NCBI GenBank assembly: GCA_017999985.1
Contig: JAGNKU010000016.1
Span: 45,950 to 109,949, forward strand
Direction: 5' to 3'
DNA from: Phycisphaerae bacterium
GTDB taxonomy: Bacteria; Planctomycetota; Phycisphaerae; UBA1845; Fen-1342
DNA length: 64,000 nt
Below are positions 1 to 10,782 of the stretch, one piece after another. The position numbers and the translations under genes are program-made. Every line of letters begins with the position of its first letter. Positions within the stretch are counted from its first letter, which is position 1. The notes beneath the pieces are model-generated. The model had not been told where the DNA came from. It worked only from the letters and a program-made list of their open reading frames with translations, and searched no databases.

Positions 1-321
1 CTACAGAGCCCATATCCACGGGTCGCCGGCAGAAAACCGTAGGCTGTTTTCGGACGCGCGCCAAGCGGGACGGCGGCTGGTAGCGCGGCTGGTTCACCGG
101 GGCCGGGCAGGTGCGGTGCGGGCGGCGACTGGCGTTCCAGCACACAACGCCCACGCGTTATCGGAAGCCGCCGGTAACGACGGGGTTGGCGGCGGTGGCC
201 GGCGCGTCGCTATCGGAATGGTCTGAGCGCCCTGCCCGATTCGGACGATGGAACCGGGGCAGACGGAGTTTCGAGACGTTCACCCCGGCCCGCGAAGCCG
301 GGCCAGCACCCGAGGAAGTGC
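1..321. other. Left-edge intergenic stretch
   Basis: No gene is recognised here. Short open frames on both strands have arginine/proline-rich, low-complexity translations typical of noncoding reading of GC-rich DNA. Near 286-305 there is a short GC-rich inverted repeat (GGCCCG/CGGGCC) just upstream of the coiled-coil gene. No convincing promoter hexamers were seen. Confidence 0.5.
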
Positions 322-1575
322 ATGAGCACGGTGACGACCCCAGCGCCGCACACCGCCGAGGATGAGGGCGGGTTGATCCTGACGGCGGACGCACCCGGGA
401 CCGGGTTGCGCAAGACGAGCCAGCCGCCCCGTTCGCGCGGGGCCCGCTGGCGACGGCTCTGCGATGACCTGACGGCCCGCGCCGAAGCGCTCCGCAGACT
501 GCGTGACGAGATCGAGCCGAAGGCCGCACTGCTCGACGACCGCGCGAAGGAGCTGGACACGCGTGCGGCGGACCTGGATGCGCAGGTGCGGCAGAGCGAG
601 GCCCTGGCCGCCGAACTAGCGCACGGCAGCGCCGAGCTGTCAAAATTCGCCGCCCAGCTCGATGCGCGGCGCGCAGAAATGGACCAGGAGGCGGAAGCCC
701 AGAAGATTCGCAGCGAGGAGTTGGCAGCGCTGGCCGCCGCGGTGGATGAGCGTGAGAAGGAGTCCGCCTCCCGGGCGCGTGCGCTTGACGAGCGCGCGCG
801 GGTCCTCGAGATGCGGGCGCGCGAAGTACACACGCAAGTCGGTGAGCTGTCGGCGCGGATGGCGGAGCTGGAGCCCCGGCAGGCCGCGCTGGAAGACCTG
901 GCCGAACGACTGAACCGCCAGCGTCGCGAGGTGGACGCCCAGAGCGCGGCCTGCGCGGTGCGCGAGCAGGAATTGGACGAGCGGCAGCGCACGCTGGGCG
1001 CGCTGGCCGAGCAACTGGCCACGCGCGCGGCCGACGTGGATAAGCGCCAGAAGGCGCTCGCGAAGGTGGCCCACAAGGTCAAGGAACGGCGGCGTGCCAT
1101 GTCGCGCCGCGTGGCGGAAGTCGAGGAGAAGTGGCGCGCGATCCAGGGCGCGACCGAGCGGCTCGAGGCTCGCAGCGCCGAGCTGAACGCCTGCCGGTCC
1201 GATCTGAGCGCCGAGACGGCGCAACTGGCCGAGCTGCGCAGCCAGCTCACCGTGCGGGCCACGGAACTCGATGAGCGCGAGGCAGAGCTGGCCGCCAACC
1301 TCAGCCGCCATGAGCAGCGCGCCCAGATGCTGGATCGCCGCACCCTGGAGGTCGATCGGCGCGAGCGCACCCTGGGGCGACGCGCGGACGAGCTGGCCGC
1401 CCGCGAGCGCGAGCTGAACGTGCAGCGGCAGCGGCTGGAAGCGCAACGCGGCGACTTCGACGCCTGCGTCGGCACGCTCGCACGCTGGATCGGCTCGTAC
1501 GTCAGCGCGGCGCGGGCCGAGGGCGAATCCGCCAGCAGCGGCAGCAACCTGGACGACGAGACGACAGTTCGCTGA
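322..1575 (+). CDS. Long coiled-coil protein
   Basis: This 417-residue protein has no recognised enzyme domain. After a polar N-terminus of about 50 residues, nearly the whole chain (about 55-395) is charged and rich in Ala, Glu, Arg and Leu, with recurring phrases such as RAADLDAQ, ELDERE, RARALDERA and ELDERQRTL. These look like amplified coiled-coil repeats. There is no signal peptide or membrane segment, so it is probably cytoplasmic and structural, possibly SMC- or filament-like. The start follows GAGGAAG at good spacing. Function is unknown; similar proteins in planctomycetes are usually annotated hypothetical. Confidence 0.75.
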   Translation: MSTVTTPAPHTAEDEGGLILTADAPGTGLRKTSQPPRSRGARWRRLCDDLTARAEALRRLRDEIEPKAALLDDRAKELDTRAADLDAQVRQSEALAAELAHGSAELSKFAAQLDARRAEMDQEAEAQKIRSEELAALAAAVDEREKESASRARALDERARVLEMRAREVHTQVGELSARMAELEPRQAALEDLAERLNRQRREVDAQSAACAVREQELDERQRTLGALAEQLATRAADVDKRQKALAKVAHKVKERRRAMSRRVAEVEEKWRAIQGATERLEARSAELNACRSDLSAETAQLAELRSQLTVRATELDEREAELAANLSRHEQRAQMLDRRTLEVDRRERTLGRRADELAARERELNVQRQRLEAQRGDFDACVGTLARWIGSYVSAARAEGESASSGSNLDDETTVR

Positions 1576-1685
1576 CGGTGCCCGACACGGCGCCGTCTGC
1601 TCTGTCCCGGGGGCTACGCGGGCGGAGTCTGACTATCACATCCTGGCCGCAGCCCTATACTCTTCAATGAGCCAGGAGAGTCGGT

Positions 1686-3161
1686 ATGCGGCGCGGGTGT
1701 GTCGGCGTGTTAGTTGCGTTGGCCGTTGGCGTGCGCGCTGGCGGCTGTGAACACACGACCGGGTTACTTCTGCCGGCACGGGAAAGCGACACGCTGGACC
1801 TGCCCGCACCCGTGCTGGTTGCACGCCTCATGCACGTCAGCGACCTGCACCTGATGGATACCCTGTCGCCGGCGCGGTTCGCGCAGGCCCACGCGTTCAG
1901 CGCGACCGCCTGGCGGCCGTACGAGGCGTACTCGACGCAGCTCGCGGACGGCATTCTGCGCGCCACCAATCGTATCCACGCTGCGGGTCGGACAATTGAC
2001 TTCGTGATGCTCACGGGAGACGTGTGTGACAACGCACAGGCGAACGAACTGGCGTGGCTGCGCGCCTTGTTCGATGGCGGCGTCGTGAACCCGCTGTCGG
2101 GGCCGGACGACCGCGCGCCGGCGGACCGTCCGGCGGTGGAACTAGACCCGTATGCGGCGTTCGAGGCGCAGGGGCTGTATCGGGCCGGCGTGCACGGCGC
2201 GCTACCCTCGATTCCCTGGTACACGCTGATCGGGAACCACGATGCGCTCGCCCTCGGCGTATTTCCGTTTTTCGAGGCGGCCGCTGGGCATCGCACGGCG
2301 CCGCTACCGCTCGAGTGGCGGCCGGGGATCGTGCTGCCCGTGTTGCTTGACCCCACCGGGGCGTGGGCCTACGGCAATGTCACGCCTGCTGAGCCGGGCC
2401 CGCCGGGGTGGTTCGAGGTGGCCCAGCCGGTGGTGCCGGACCCGGCGCGGGCGTACTTCAGCAAGCCCGAGTTCGTGCAGGCGCTGTTCACGACCGCGAC
2501 GGAACCGGCCGGGCATGGGTTTGCCGGTGTGGATGCGGGGGCGACGTGGTACAGCGTGAGTCCGGTGGCGGGTCTGCGGCTGATCGGGCTCGACACGACG
2601 GACGCGGTGCGGAAGCTGCCGGGTCACATGTACGACAACGGCGCGCTTTCGCGCGCCCAGTTCGCGTTCCTGCAGGCGGAACTGGCCGCCGCGATCCGGC
2701 GCGGCGAGCTGGTGATCGTCGCGACGCACCATCCCAGCGACACGCTGACGACGCTCGCGGGCACCGAAGTCGGCGCGGACGAGTTTCGCGCCGCCTTGCA
2801 GGCCTGCCCGGCGGTGGTGCTGCACCTGGCCGGGCACATGCATCGCAACCGCGTGGTCGATCGTGTGACGTATGTGGAGATCGAAACGTGCGCGACGCTC
2901 GATCCGCCGCAGGAGGCCCGGCTCGTCGAACTATGGCGCGACACGACCGGCGGGCAGATCGCGGTGGTGTACGAGATGTTCTCGCACATTCAAGATGAGC
3001 TGCCGCCGCTGGGGGATGATCCGCTGCGGGCGCTGCGCGCGCAGGCGCTTGCGCGAGGTGACAAACTGGCCGCGGCGCGCCAGCGGCAGCACGATCCCTC
3101 CGGGGCCGACCCGCGCGGCACGCCCGCCGATCGCGCCGGCGTACTCATCCTGCCGCGCTAG
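1686..3161 (+). CDS. Exported calcineurin-like metallophosphoesterase
   Basis: Predicted binuclear-metal phosphoesterase of 491 residues. All family motifs are visible in order: SDLHL (about residue 51), LTGDVCDN, IGNHDALAL, ATHHPSD and GHMH near the C-terminus, supplying the Asp, His and Asn metal ligands. The N-terminus is hydrophobic and ends in AGGC, so it may be a lipoprotein, although the residue three before Cys is not a typical Leu. The substrate cannot be told from sequence. GGAGAG lies 6-7 bases before the ATG. The 3' end overlaps the convergent ispF by 17 bases. Confidence 0.85.
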   Translation: MRRGCVGVLVALAVGVRAGGCEHTTGLLLPARESDTLDLPAPVLVARLMHVSDLHLMDTLSPARFAQAHAFSATAWRPYEAYSTQLADGILRATNRIHAAGRTIDFVMLTGDVCDNAQANELAWLRALFDGGVVNPLSGPDDRAPADRPAVELDPYAAFEAQGLYRAGVHGALPSIPWYTLIGNHDALALGVFPFFEAAAGHRTAPLPLEWRPGIVLPVLLDPTGAWAYGNVTPAEPGPPGWFEVAQPVVPDPARAYFSKPEFVQALFTTATEPAGHGFAGVDAGATWYSVSPVAGLRLIGLDTTDAVRKLPGHMYDNGALSRAQFAFLQAELAAAIRRGELVIVATHHPSDTLTTLAGTEVGADEFRAALQACPAVVLHLAGHMHRNRVVDRVTYVEIETCATLDPPQEARLVELWRDTTGGQIAVVYEMFSHIQDELPPLGDDPLRALRAQALARGDKLAAARQRQHDPSGADPRGTPADRAGVLILPR

Positions 3162-3633
3162 GGCCGAGGAGCACTGCCGCCCAGCACGCGATGGCCTCGC
3201 TACGGCCGATCGCATCCAGGCCTTCGTTCGTGGTTGCCTTGACACCGACGCGGTCCGGCGCGAGGCCGAGCAATGCGGCGACGGCAGCGCGGATGCGTTC
3301 CTTGTGCGGCCCCAGACGCGGCTGCTGGGCGTGGATGATGAGATCTACGTTTTCGACTGCGTAGCCGCCGGCACGCGCGCGGCGCAGCGCCTCAGTCACG
3401 AAACGCCGGCTGTCGGCACCCTTCCAGGCAGGGTCAGTGTCCGGGAAGAGATCGCCGATGTCGGGTTGGCCGGCGGCGCCGAGCAGCGCATCGCACACGG
3501 CGTGCAGCACGACATCCGCATCGCTGTGGCCGAGCAAGCCCCGATCATGCGGAATCGGCACGCCGCCCAGGATGAGCGGGCGATGTTCAACGAGCCGGTG
3601 CAGGTCATAGCCGATGCCGATCCGCGTGCTCAT
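3145..3633 (-). CDS. ispF: 2-C-methyl-D-erythritol 2,4-cyclodiphosphate synthase
   Basis: MEP-pathway enzyme of isoprenoid synthesis. It converts 4-diphosphocytidyl-methylerythritol 2-phosphate to the cyclic 2,4-diphosphate with release of CMP. At 162 residues it has the usual IspF length. Hallmarks seen: GYDLHR near the N-terminus and GHSDADV (zinc ligands Asp, His, His), DIGDLFPDTD, and the C-terminal TTNEGLDAIGR. I chose the ATG giving MSTRIGIGYDLH; a longer in-frame start adds 27 residues with no family similarity. It stands alone, without ispD beside it, and converges on the phosphoesterase gene. Confidence 0.96.
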   Translation of the reverse strand: MSTRIGIGYDLHRLVEHRPLILGGVPIPHDRGLLGHSDADVVLHAVCDALLGAAGQPDIGDLFPDTDPAWKGADSRRFVTEALRRARAGGYAVENVDLIIHAQQPRLGPHKERIRAAVAALLGLAPDRVGVKATTNEGLDAIGRSEAIACWAAVLLGPSAAG

Positions 3634-3741
3634 TAGACGGTCCGCCGGTGGTACGGGCACTTGGTGCGCGGTTATGCTATCGAGCGGGCGTCCGAACGGC
3701 GAGTCGGGCGACACGTAGAATCAGAGGAACGGCAGGCGCGA

Positions 3742-4209
3742 ATGGCGAAGGCACGGCGGTCCAACGAATACACCGACTATCGCCGGGTGCTGAAGGCGAA
3801 GGGCGATGTCTCCCTGGGCGCCTACGCCCGGGCGGAACGCCGGCGGCGCATTCTGATCGGGCTGGCTGGGCTGGGGCTGATCGTGGGGGCGGGCGTGGCG
3901 TACTACCTGCTGCGGCCGGCACCGACCAAGCCAATGGTGCCGACCGTGCCGCTGGCCGTCCGGTGCGTGGTGCCGACTTGCGGTTGGGAGGGCGTGCTGG
4001 ACGTGCCGCTGGCGCAGACCGAGCAGCCCCAGGAATGTCCGAAGTGCAAGCAGCGTTCGTGCCAGAAGCTGTGGGAGTGCCGCGATTGCGGGACGCAATT
4101 CCTGCCCAAGGGCGTGCCGACCAACCTGCGGTGTCCGGCGTGCGGAAGCGCGGCGGTGGGCACGGCCGAGGCGACGGTGGGCGGGCTGGAGGGTAGTGAC
4201 TCGCCCTGA
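3742..4209 (+). CDS. Membrane-anchored double zinc-ribbon protein
   Basis: A small protein (155 residues from the internal ATG) of unknown function. A basic N-terminus of about 35 residues is followed by one membrane segment (ILIGLAGLGLIVGAGVAYYLL). The soluble part holds several Cys pairs: CVVPTC, CPKC, CRDC and CPAC. The last two bracket a rubredoxin/FmdB-like zinc ribbon. It may bind zinc and contact nucleic acid or protein partners, but nothing specific is shown. AGAGG lies 14 bases upstream of this ATG; a start at 3661 is possible but would overlap the promoter region shared with ispF. Confidence 0.7.
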   Translation: MAKARRSNEYTDYRRVLKAKGDVSLGAYARAERRRRILIGLAGLGLIVGAGVAYYLLRPAPTKPMVPTVPLAVRCVVPTCGWEGVLDVPLAQTEQPQECPKCKQRSCQKLWECRDCGTQFLPKGVPTNLRCPACGSAAVGTAEATVGGLEGSDSP

Positions 4210-4428
4210 GCAGCGGGTGACACAAGGGTTCAGGGCGAAGCGGTCGATAATGTTCTGGCGAGGACGCCGGCGGGCCGCGTTGACGGGCCGCGTGGTGGTC
4301 CGTAGCATCGAAGCAGACGCGGGGAGGCTTGGGGCCGTCGAGGTCCGATAACGGCCGCCCCGCGAGTTGTTGCCGCCTGCGGGCAGACCGGCACGTCTGC
4401 GGTCTGGCGGCGGGCATGGAGGCTGCAG

Positions 4429-6489
<2,061 letters not shown>

Positions 6490-6794
6490 CGCGCGCCGTT
6501 TCCGGTGCGGGGCACGGCGCCTTATTCCCCTCCCTCTCAGGAAGTGGGCAGGGGGAGGGTCGACGGCAGGAGCGGCGTATCCTCTCCCTGGGAGGAGGAG
6601 GGATCGTGACCGCCGCTGGTCGTCTGCTTGCGGGGTAGATCACTGCGGTTTCAGCGTGAACGGCGCCGGGCGGGTCGATAGCCTGAGTGTATCTGGTGCG
6701 GCGTGGCCCCGGGGAAGGGCGCGCCGGTGCCGGGAGTGAGGTGCGCGATTGGACCAGCGACCAGACTGCGCTGCCAGTAAGAGCGTAGCGCACA
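6490..6794. other. Spacer after prkA with C/G-rich inverted repeats
   Basis: No credible gene. At 6527-6559 a C-rich stretch (CCCCTCCCTCT) faces a G-rich one (AGGGGGAGGG), and at about 6580-6602 there is a second imperfect inverted repeat around CTCTCCCTGGGAGGAG. These resemble the C/T-rich intergenic repeats common in planctomycete genomes. They may also act as a weak terminator for prkA, although there is no T-tract. Confidence 0.4.
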
Positions 6795-7046
6795 TCAAGG
6801 GGTTGTTGGTCCGGACGCAGGCATCGTCGCTGCCGGCAGGATGGGGGCCAGGATCTCTCGGATGGCTGCCATACGTTCAAAGACGTGGTCCAACTTCTTG
6901 CGCACGGTCGAAACGACTGCTGCGCTATCAGGCTCTTCATCCTCGTCCCATTTCGAAAGGACCTCGTTGAAGAGTGTGGTCCAGCTATCAGCAATCTTCT
7001 TTGGATCCGGGAATCGCTTGAACCCGAGTTCATCTGACCGTGCCAC
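6795..7046 (-). CDS. Hypothetical small protein, possibly a gene remnant
   Basis: An 83-residue frame starting at GTG that reads like real protein. It is acidic/helical, with FKRFPDPKKIADSW, FNEVLSKWDEDEEPD and VRKKLDHVFERMAAIREIL, unlike the Arg/Pro-rich antisense frames nearby. Local GC content is clearly lower than in flanking genes, suggesting transfer or decay. The frame stays open upstream of the GTG for about 25 codons to a TGA at 7122-7124, and that part (GTEWRRRAIQQLV) also looks protein-like. No ATG or ribosome-binding site is present, so it could be the 3' remnant of a longer gene. No family recognised. Confidence 0.4.
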   Translation of the reverse strand: MARSDELGFKRFPDPKKIADSWTTLFNEVLSKWDEDEEPDSAAVVSTVRKKLDHVFERMAAIREILAPILPAATMPASGPTTP

Positions 7047-7111
7047 GAGCTGTTGAATGGCACGTCGTCGCCACTCGGTGCCCTTACACCACCCAAGCGC
7101 TGCTCGCGCCC

Positions 7112-7140
7112 TCGACGGCTCTCACCTCTGGCGGTATAGA
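7112..7140 (+). promoter_or_regulatory. Candidate sigma70-type promoter for yeaH
   Basis: TCGACG (7112-7117) and TATAGA (7135-7140) are separated by 17 bases, matching the -35/-10 consensus at 4/6 and 5/6. It would give yeaH its own start independent of prkA. Confidence 0.35.
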
Positions 7141-7149
7141 ATCCGATAG

Positions 7150-7170
7150 AAAGGGCGTCTGACGCCTTTT
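7150..7170 (+). promoter_or_regulatory. Stem-loop in the yeaH leader
   Basis: AAAGGGCG and CGCCTTTT pair over 8 positions (one G-U) around the loop TCTGA, ending in four T residues. It begins about 10 bases after the proposed -10 box and lies 19 bases before the yeaH ATG. It could be a 5' stabilising hairpin, an attenuator, or the terminator of the prkA transcript. Confidence 0.45.
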
Positions 7171-7188
7171 CCTGGACTTGCAGGTGCC

Positions 7189-8304
7189 ATGGTGGATAAC
7201 GGCGGCCCGCTCAAGATCGGCAAGGACCATCAGCGCTTCCGGCAGATCGTCAAGGGGCGCATCCGTAAGGACTTGCGCAAATTCCTGACCCGCGGCGAGC
7301 TGATCGGCAAAGAGGGCAAGCGCCTCGTCAGCATCCCCGTGCCCGGTATCGACCTGCCCCATTTCCGCTATGGCGACAACAATGACCAGGGCGTCGGGCA
7401 GGGCGACGGCGAGGCCGGTCAGACGGTCGACGGCGATGAATCCGGCGCCGGCCCCGGCGGGACCGAACCCGGCCAGCACATCCTCGAGGTCGAGGTTTCG
7501 CTCGAAGAGCTGGCTGACATCCTCGGCGAAGAGCTGCAGCTCCCGCGGATCATGCCCAAGGGCCGCCACAACATCACCAGCGTCAAGGAGCGCTACAGCA
7601 GCATTCGCCAATCCGGTCCGGAGTCGTTGCGGCATTTCAAGCGAACGTTCCGTCGCGCGTTGCGCCGGCTGATCATGTCCGGCGCCTGGGACCCGAACAA
7701 CCCGAAAATGGTCTTCGAACGATCGGACAAGCTCTATCGCAGTTGGAAGCCGGTGCGCAAGCCGCAATCGAACGCCGTCATCGTCTACATGATGGACGTC
7801 TCCGGCTCGATGGGTCACGAGCAGAAAGAGTTGGTCCGGCTGGAGGCCTTCTGGATCGACGCCTGGCTCCGCCGCAACTACGACGGCATCGAGAGCCGGT
7901 ACATCGTGCACGACGTGCACGCCGCCGAGGTCGATCGCGAGACGTTTTTCCATCTGCGCGAGGATGGCGGCACGAAGATTTCGAGCGCGTTCAAGTTCTG
8001 CAAGGAAATGCTCGACAAGCACTACGCGGCGAGCGAATGGAACATCTACCTCTTCCATTTCTCCGACGGGGACAACTCATCGGAGGCGGACTCGCGCGAG
8101 TGCTGCGACATGCTCAAGCAGCACCTGCTGCCGAACGCGAACCAGTTCGGCTACTGCCAGGTGGCCAGCGCCTACGGCAGCGGGCATTTCATCAACGTCC
8201 TGCGTGAGCACCTGGCCAACCAGGAGAACATGGTCACCAGCCGGGTGAACACGAAGGACGACATCTACGACAGCATCAAGGAATTCTTCGCCAAGGGCCG
8301 TTGA
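7189..8304 (+). CDS. yeaH: YeaH/YhbH (DUF444) von Willebrand factor A protein
   Basis: The 371-residue partner protein of PrkA. The N-terminal region (about 1-90) has the charged DUF444 start (HQRFRQIVKGRIRKDLRKF) and a Gly/Asp-rich linker near 65-95. From about residue 195 comes a VWA domain with an intact MIDAS motif DVSGSM, and later HFSDGDNSSEAD. E. coli yeaGH are co-transcribed under RpoS/NtrC control. The ATG lacks a strong ribosome-binding site, and GTG three bases on is an alternative. The gene ends 12 bases from the convergent kinase. Confidence 0.92.
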   Translation: MVDNGGPLKIGKDHQRFRQIVKGRIRKDLRKFLTRGELIGKEGKRLVSIPVPGIDLPHFRYGDNNDQGVGQGDGEAGQTVDGDESGAGPGGTEPGQHILEVEVSLEELADILGEELQLPRIMPKGRHNITSVKERYSSIRQSGPESLRHFKRTFRRALRRLIMSGAWDPNNPKMVFERSDKLYRSWKPVRKPQSNAVIVYMMDVSGSMGHEQKELVRLEAFWIDAWLRRNYDGIESRYIVHDVHAAEVDRETFFHLREDGGTKISSAFKFCKEMLDKHYAASEWNIYLFHFSDGDNSSEADSRECCDMLKQHLLPNANQFGYCQVASAYGSGHFINVLREHLANQENMVTSRVNTKDDIYDSIKEFFAKGR

Positions 8305-8316
8305 GCCGTGGTGCGC

Positions 8317-10056
8317 CTACGGGGGGACTTCGGGGGTGTCGCTGCCGGCACCGACGCTTGCTTTGTAGAGCTGCGCGGTCCACTCGGCGGACTGGGCGGG
8401 CCGACCCCAGGCATCGTAGAGCTGCACCAGCCGACGCATGGCCTCGAGCGTCTGCGGATGCTCGGGTCCGTAGGAGCTCCGCAGGCCCTCGTAGCTGCTG
8501 AGCAGCGGCAGTTCCGCCTGCGCGTATCGGCCGAGGCGGATCAGGCACTCACCGTGCTCGCTCTGAAGCTTCGCGGCATACCAGTTGCGGCGCGGCAGCA
8601 CGAGCTTGGCGATCGCCACCAGCCGCCCGTATTCAGCCTCGGCCTCCTCCGCGCGGCCTTGTGCCAGCAGTTGGGCTGCGGTCGTGCGCAGCACCTCGAG
8701 CGGAATCCGCGGAAGGATCGGCGGCGAGGCCGGCTGGCCATCGTCCTCGGCCCTGTCGGCGCCGGTGTCCTCGCCGAGGATGAATTCCGTCAGCCGCTTG
8801 GTGGCCTCGGCCTGGGCCCGGGCGTGCTCCTCCGCGGCGCGGGCGCGCAGCAGGCCGCTGTACGTCCCGATGGTCGTGGTCGCGAGGCCGAGCAGGACGG
8901 CCGCTAGCGTGGCGACGAGCCCCTTGTTCCGCTGCGCGAACTTCGTCCATTCGTACCAGGTGCTGGGCGGACGGGCGGTGATCGGGCGGTCCGTCAGGTA
9001 GAGCCGCACGTCGCCCGCCAGCTCCGATACGCTCTGGTAACGCCGGGCCGGCTCCTCGGCTGTCGCCGTGCGGATGATGGTCTCGACATCCGGCGGCACG
9101 CTGGGATCGATGGCCCGCGGGCGTCGCGGCTGCTGCTCGGCGAAGACGCGCCACGCCTCGGGGAGCGGCAGGTCCTCGACCGGGTAGGGCAGGTCGCCGG
9201 TCATGAGCTTGAAGAGGATCACGCCGAGCGAGTAGACGTCGCTGCGGACGTCGCACGACTCGCGTTCGCCGCGGCGTTGCTCGGGGCTCATGTAGGCGAG
9301 CGTACCGACCATGGCGCCGGTGGTGCCGATCCTGGTCCCGTGCGTCGTGTCGCTGCCGGTGATGGCGGCGACGCCGAAGTCGACGACCTTGACCTGGAGC
9401 TCCTGGCAGGTGGGGTCCTTGGGCGGCAGGACGAGGATGTTCGAGGGCTTGAGGTCCAGGTGGATGACGGACTTCATGTGGGCGTGCTGAATCGCCTCGC
9501 AGATCTTGCAGAACAGCACGAGGCGCTCGCGGCGCGGCAGGTTGTGCTGCTTGACGTAGTCGTCCAGCCGTTCGCCCTCGATGAGTTCCATGACGAAGTA
9601 CGAAAGACCGTCCTCGGTCTGGTCGGCGTCGTAGATGCTGGCGACAAAGGGGTGGTTCAGCCGCCCGAGGATGCGCGGCTCGTGACCGGACCAGCGGGCG
9701 TCGCCGCCGCCGGTGTGGACGACCTTGAGCGCCACGCGGCGGTGCGGCCAGCGCTGCTCGGCCTCGTACACGGTGCCCATCCCGCCGTGGCCGAGCTCGC
9801 GGATGAGGCGATACGGTCCGATCTGCCGGCCGACCAGCGCATCGGTGCGGGGCGGCTTGTCCACGGGGCCGGCGAGGAGCGACGTTTCCAGGAATGTGCT
9901 GCCGCGTTCGCTGGCGGCGAGCAGGTTCTCGACCTCATGGCGCAGATCCGGGGCGTCGGGCAGCTCCGACGTCAGAAACGCATCCCGGGCCTCGGGCGGC
10001 ACTTTCTGCGCCGCGTGGAAGACCCGCTCGATGATGCGGAAGCTGTCGGCGTTCAT
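8317..10056 (-). CDS. Membrane Ser/Thr protein kinase with C-terminal TPRs
   Basis: PknB-type kinase of 579 residues. Seen in order: P-loop GHGGMG (89-94), ATP-binding Lys in VALKVV (about 111), catalytic loop HLDLKPSN (199-206), DFG (226-228) and the APE-region MSPEQ. One membrane helix (about 380-401) follows, then an outer region with TPR-like repeats (about 455-570). The usual HRD Arg is Leu (HLD) while the catalytic Asp is kept, so activity is expected but activation may not depend on loop phosphorylation. Its ATG overlaps the sigma-factor stop (ATGA), implying coupled translation. The substrate is unknown; a sigma-factor regulatory circuit is likely. Confidence 0.93.
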   Translation of the reverse strand: MNADSFRIIERVFHAAQKVPPEARDAFLTSELPDAPDLRHEVENLLAASERGSTFLETSLLAGPVDKPPRTDALVGRQIGPYRLIRELGHGGMGTVYEAEQRWPHRRVALKVVHTGGGDARWSGHEPRILGRLNHPFVASIYDADQTEDGLSYFVMELIEGERLDDYVKQHNLPRRERLVLFCKICEAIQHAHMKSVIHLDLKPSNILVLPPKDPTCQELQVKVVDFGVAAITGSDTTHGTRIGTTGAMVGTLAYMSPEQRRGERESCDVRSDVYSLGVILFKLMTGDLPYPVEDLPLPEAWRVFAEQQPRRPRAIDPSVPPDVETIIRTATAEEPARRYQSVSELAGDVRLYLTDRPITARPPSTWYEWTKFAQRNKGLVATLAAVLLGLATTTIGTYSGLLRARAAEEHARAQAEATKRLTEFILGEDTGADRAEDDGQPASPPILPRIPLEVLRTTAAQLLAQGRAEEAEAEYGRLVAIAKLVLPRRNWYAAKLQSEHGECLIRLGRYAQAELPLLSSYEGLRSSYGPEHPQTLEAMRRLVQLYDAWGRPAQSAEWTAQLYKASVGAGSDTPEVPP

Positions 10057-10670
10057 GGCGGCACCGTCGCGCTGTCGTTGGCTGGCGTGCTGCCGTCCAG
10101 GGCGTTGAACAACCAGGCCTTCGCCAGCCGCCAGTCGTTGTGAATGCTGGCGCGCGACAGCCCCAGCTCGTCCGCCGCCTCCTGGAAGGTCAGGCCCAGC
10201 AGGAAGAGCAGCTCCACGACGCGCGCGTGACGGGGTGATATTTCGTGCAGGCGCTGCAGGGCCTCGTCGAGCGCGAGGAAATCGGAGCTGTCCCAGCCCT
10301 GCTGGGCCGCGCACTCGTCGGAGAGCAGTTGGCGGTGAAACACGGGCCGATGCGCGCCGTTGTGCCCGCGCCCGCCGCGCTTCTGCGCGTCGATCCGCCG
10401 GGCCAGGTCGCACAACTGCTGGCGCATCTTCTGGACCAGCAGCGCCAGGGCGTGGGCGCGCGACGTGCAGTTCTCGACACCGCATTCCGACAGCTTGAAG
10501 AACGCCTGGTGGACCAGCGACGCGGTCCCCGGCCGGTTCAGGCCCGACCACTTGGCCAGCAGACGATGGGCACGCTCGCAGGCCTTGTCGTAGACCAGCG
10601 GGATCCAGTCCCGCAGCCGCTGCGGAGCCTCGCTCCCGGGCTCACCGTTGTTGCCCCGGTCACTGACCAT
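10053..10670 (-). CDS. ECF-type RNA polymerase sigma factor
   Basis: A 205-residue sigma factor of the ECF type common next to Ser/Thr kinases in planctomycetes. Region 2 is diverged (ASLVHQAFFKLS, MRQQLCDLARRI). Region 4 is clear: LHEISPRHARVVELLFLLG, then the helix-turn-helix EAADELGLSRASIHNDWRLAKAWL, which would contact the -35 element. The start was set at the ATG preceded by GGAAG at 5-6 bases; a start ten codons upstream is less likely. First gene of a two-gene operon with the kinase. No anti-sigma gene is adjacent, so the kinase may be the controller. Confidence 0.9.
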   Translation of the reverse strand: MVSDRGNNGEPGSEAPQRLRDWIPLVYDKACERAHRLLAKWSGLNRPGTASLVHQAFFKLSECGVENCTSRAHALALLVQKMRQQLCDLARRIDAQKRGGRGHNGAHRPVFHRQLLSDECAAQQGWDSSDFLALDEALQRLHEISPRHARVVELLFLLGLTFQEAADELGLSRASIHNDWRLAKAWLFNALDGSTPANDSATVPP

Positions 10671-10728
10671 CTGTCTTCCGTCGCGCACGTTGTGTCGCAC
10701 GCCGGCGGGCCGGCGCCGTCACACCTTG

Positions 10729-10734
10729 ATTATA
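10729..10734 (-). promoter_or_regulatory. TATAAT -10 box upstream of sigma/kinase operon
   Basis: A perfect TATAAT on the minus strand, about 60 bases before the sigma-factor ATG. No good -35 hexamer lies at the right distance, so it could depend on an activator or be a chance match. Confidence 0.35.
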
Positions 10735-10782
10735 CACGTTTGGGTAAGACCGCAGGGTTGCCATGCCAGCCGCAAGCCCGCA

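Noticed and set aside
322..1575. Treating the coiled-coil repeats as a DNA tandem repeat array
   Set aside because: Repeats are degenerate at nucleotide level; similarity is at the level of heptad-type protein pattern.
7047..7124. In-frame TGA at 7122-7124 upstream of the small minus-strand gene as a second selenocysteine site
   Set aside because: No redox motif or protein similarity around it and no SECIS-like hairpin; it looks like an ordinary stop.
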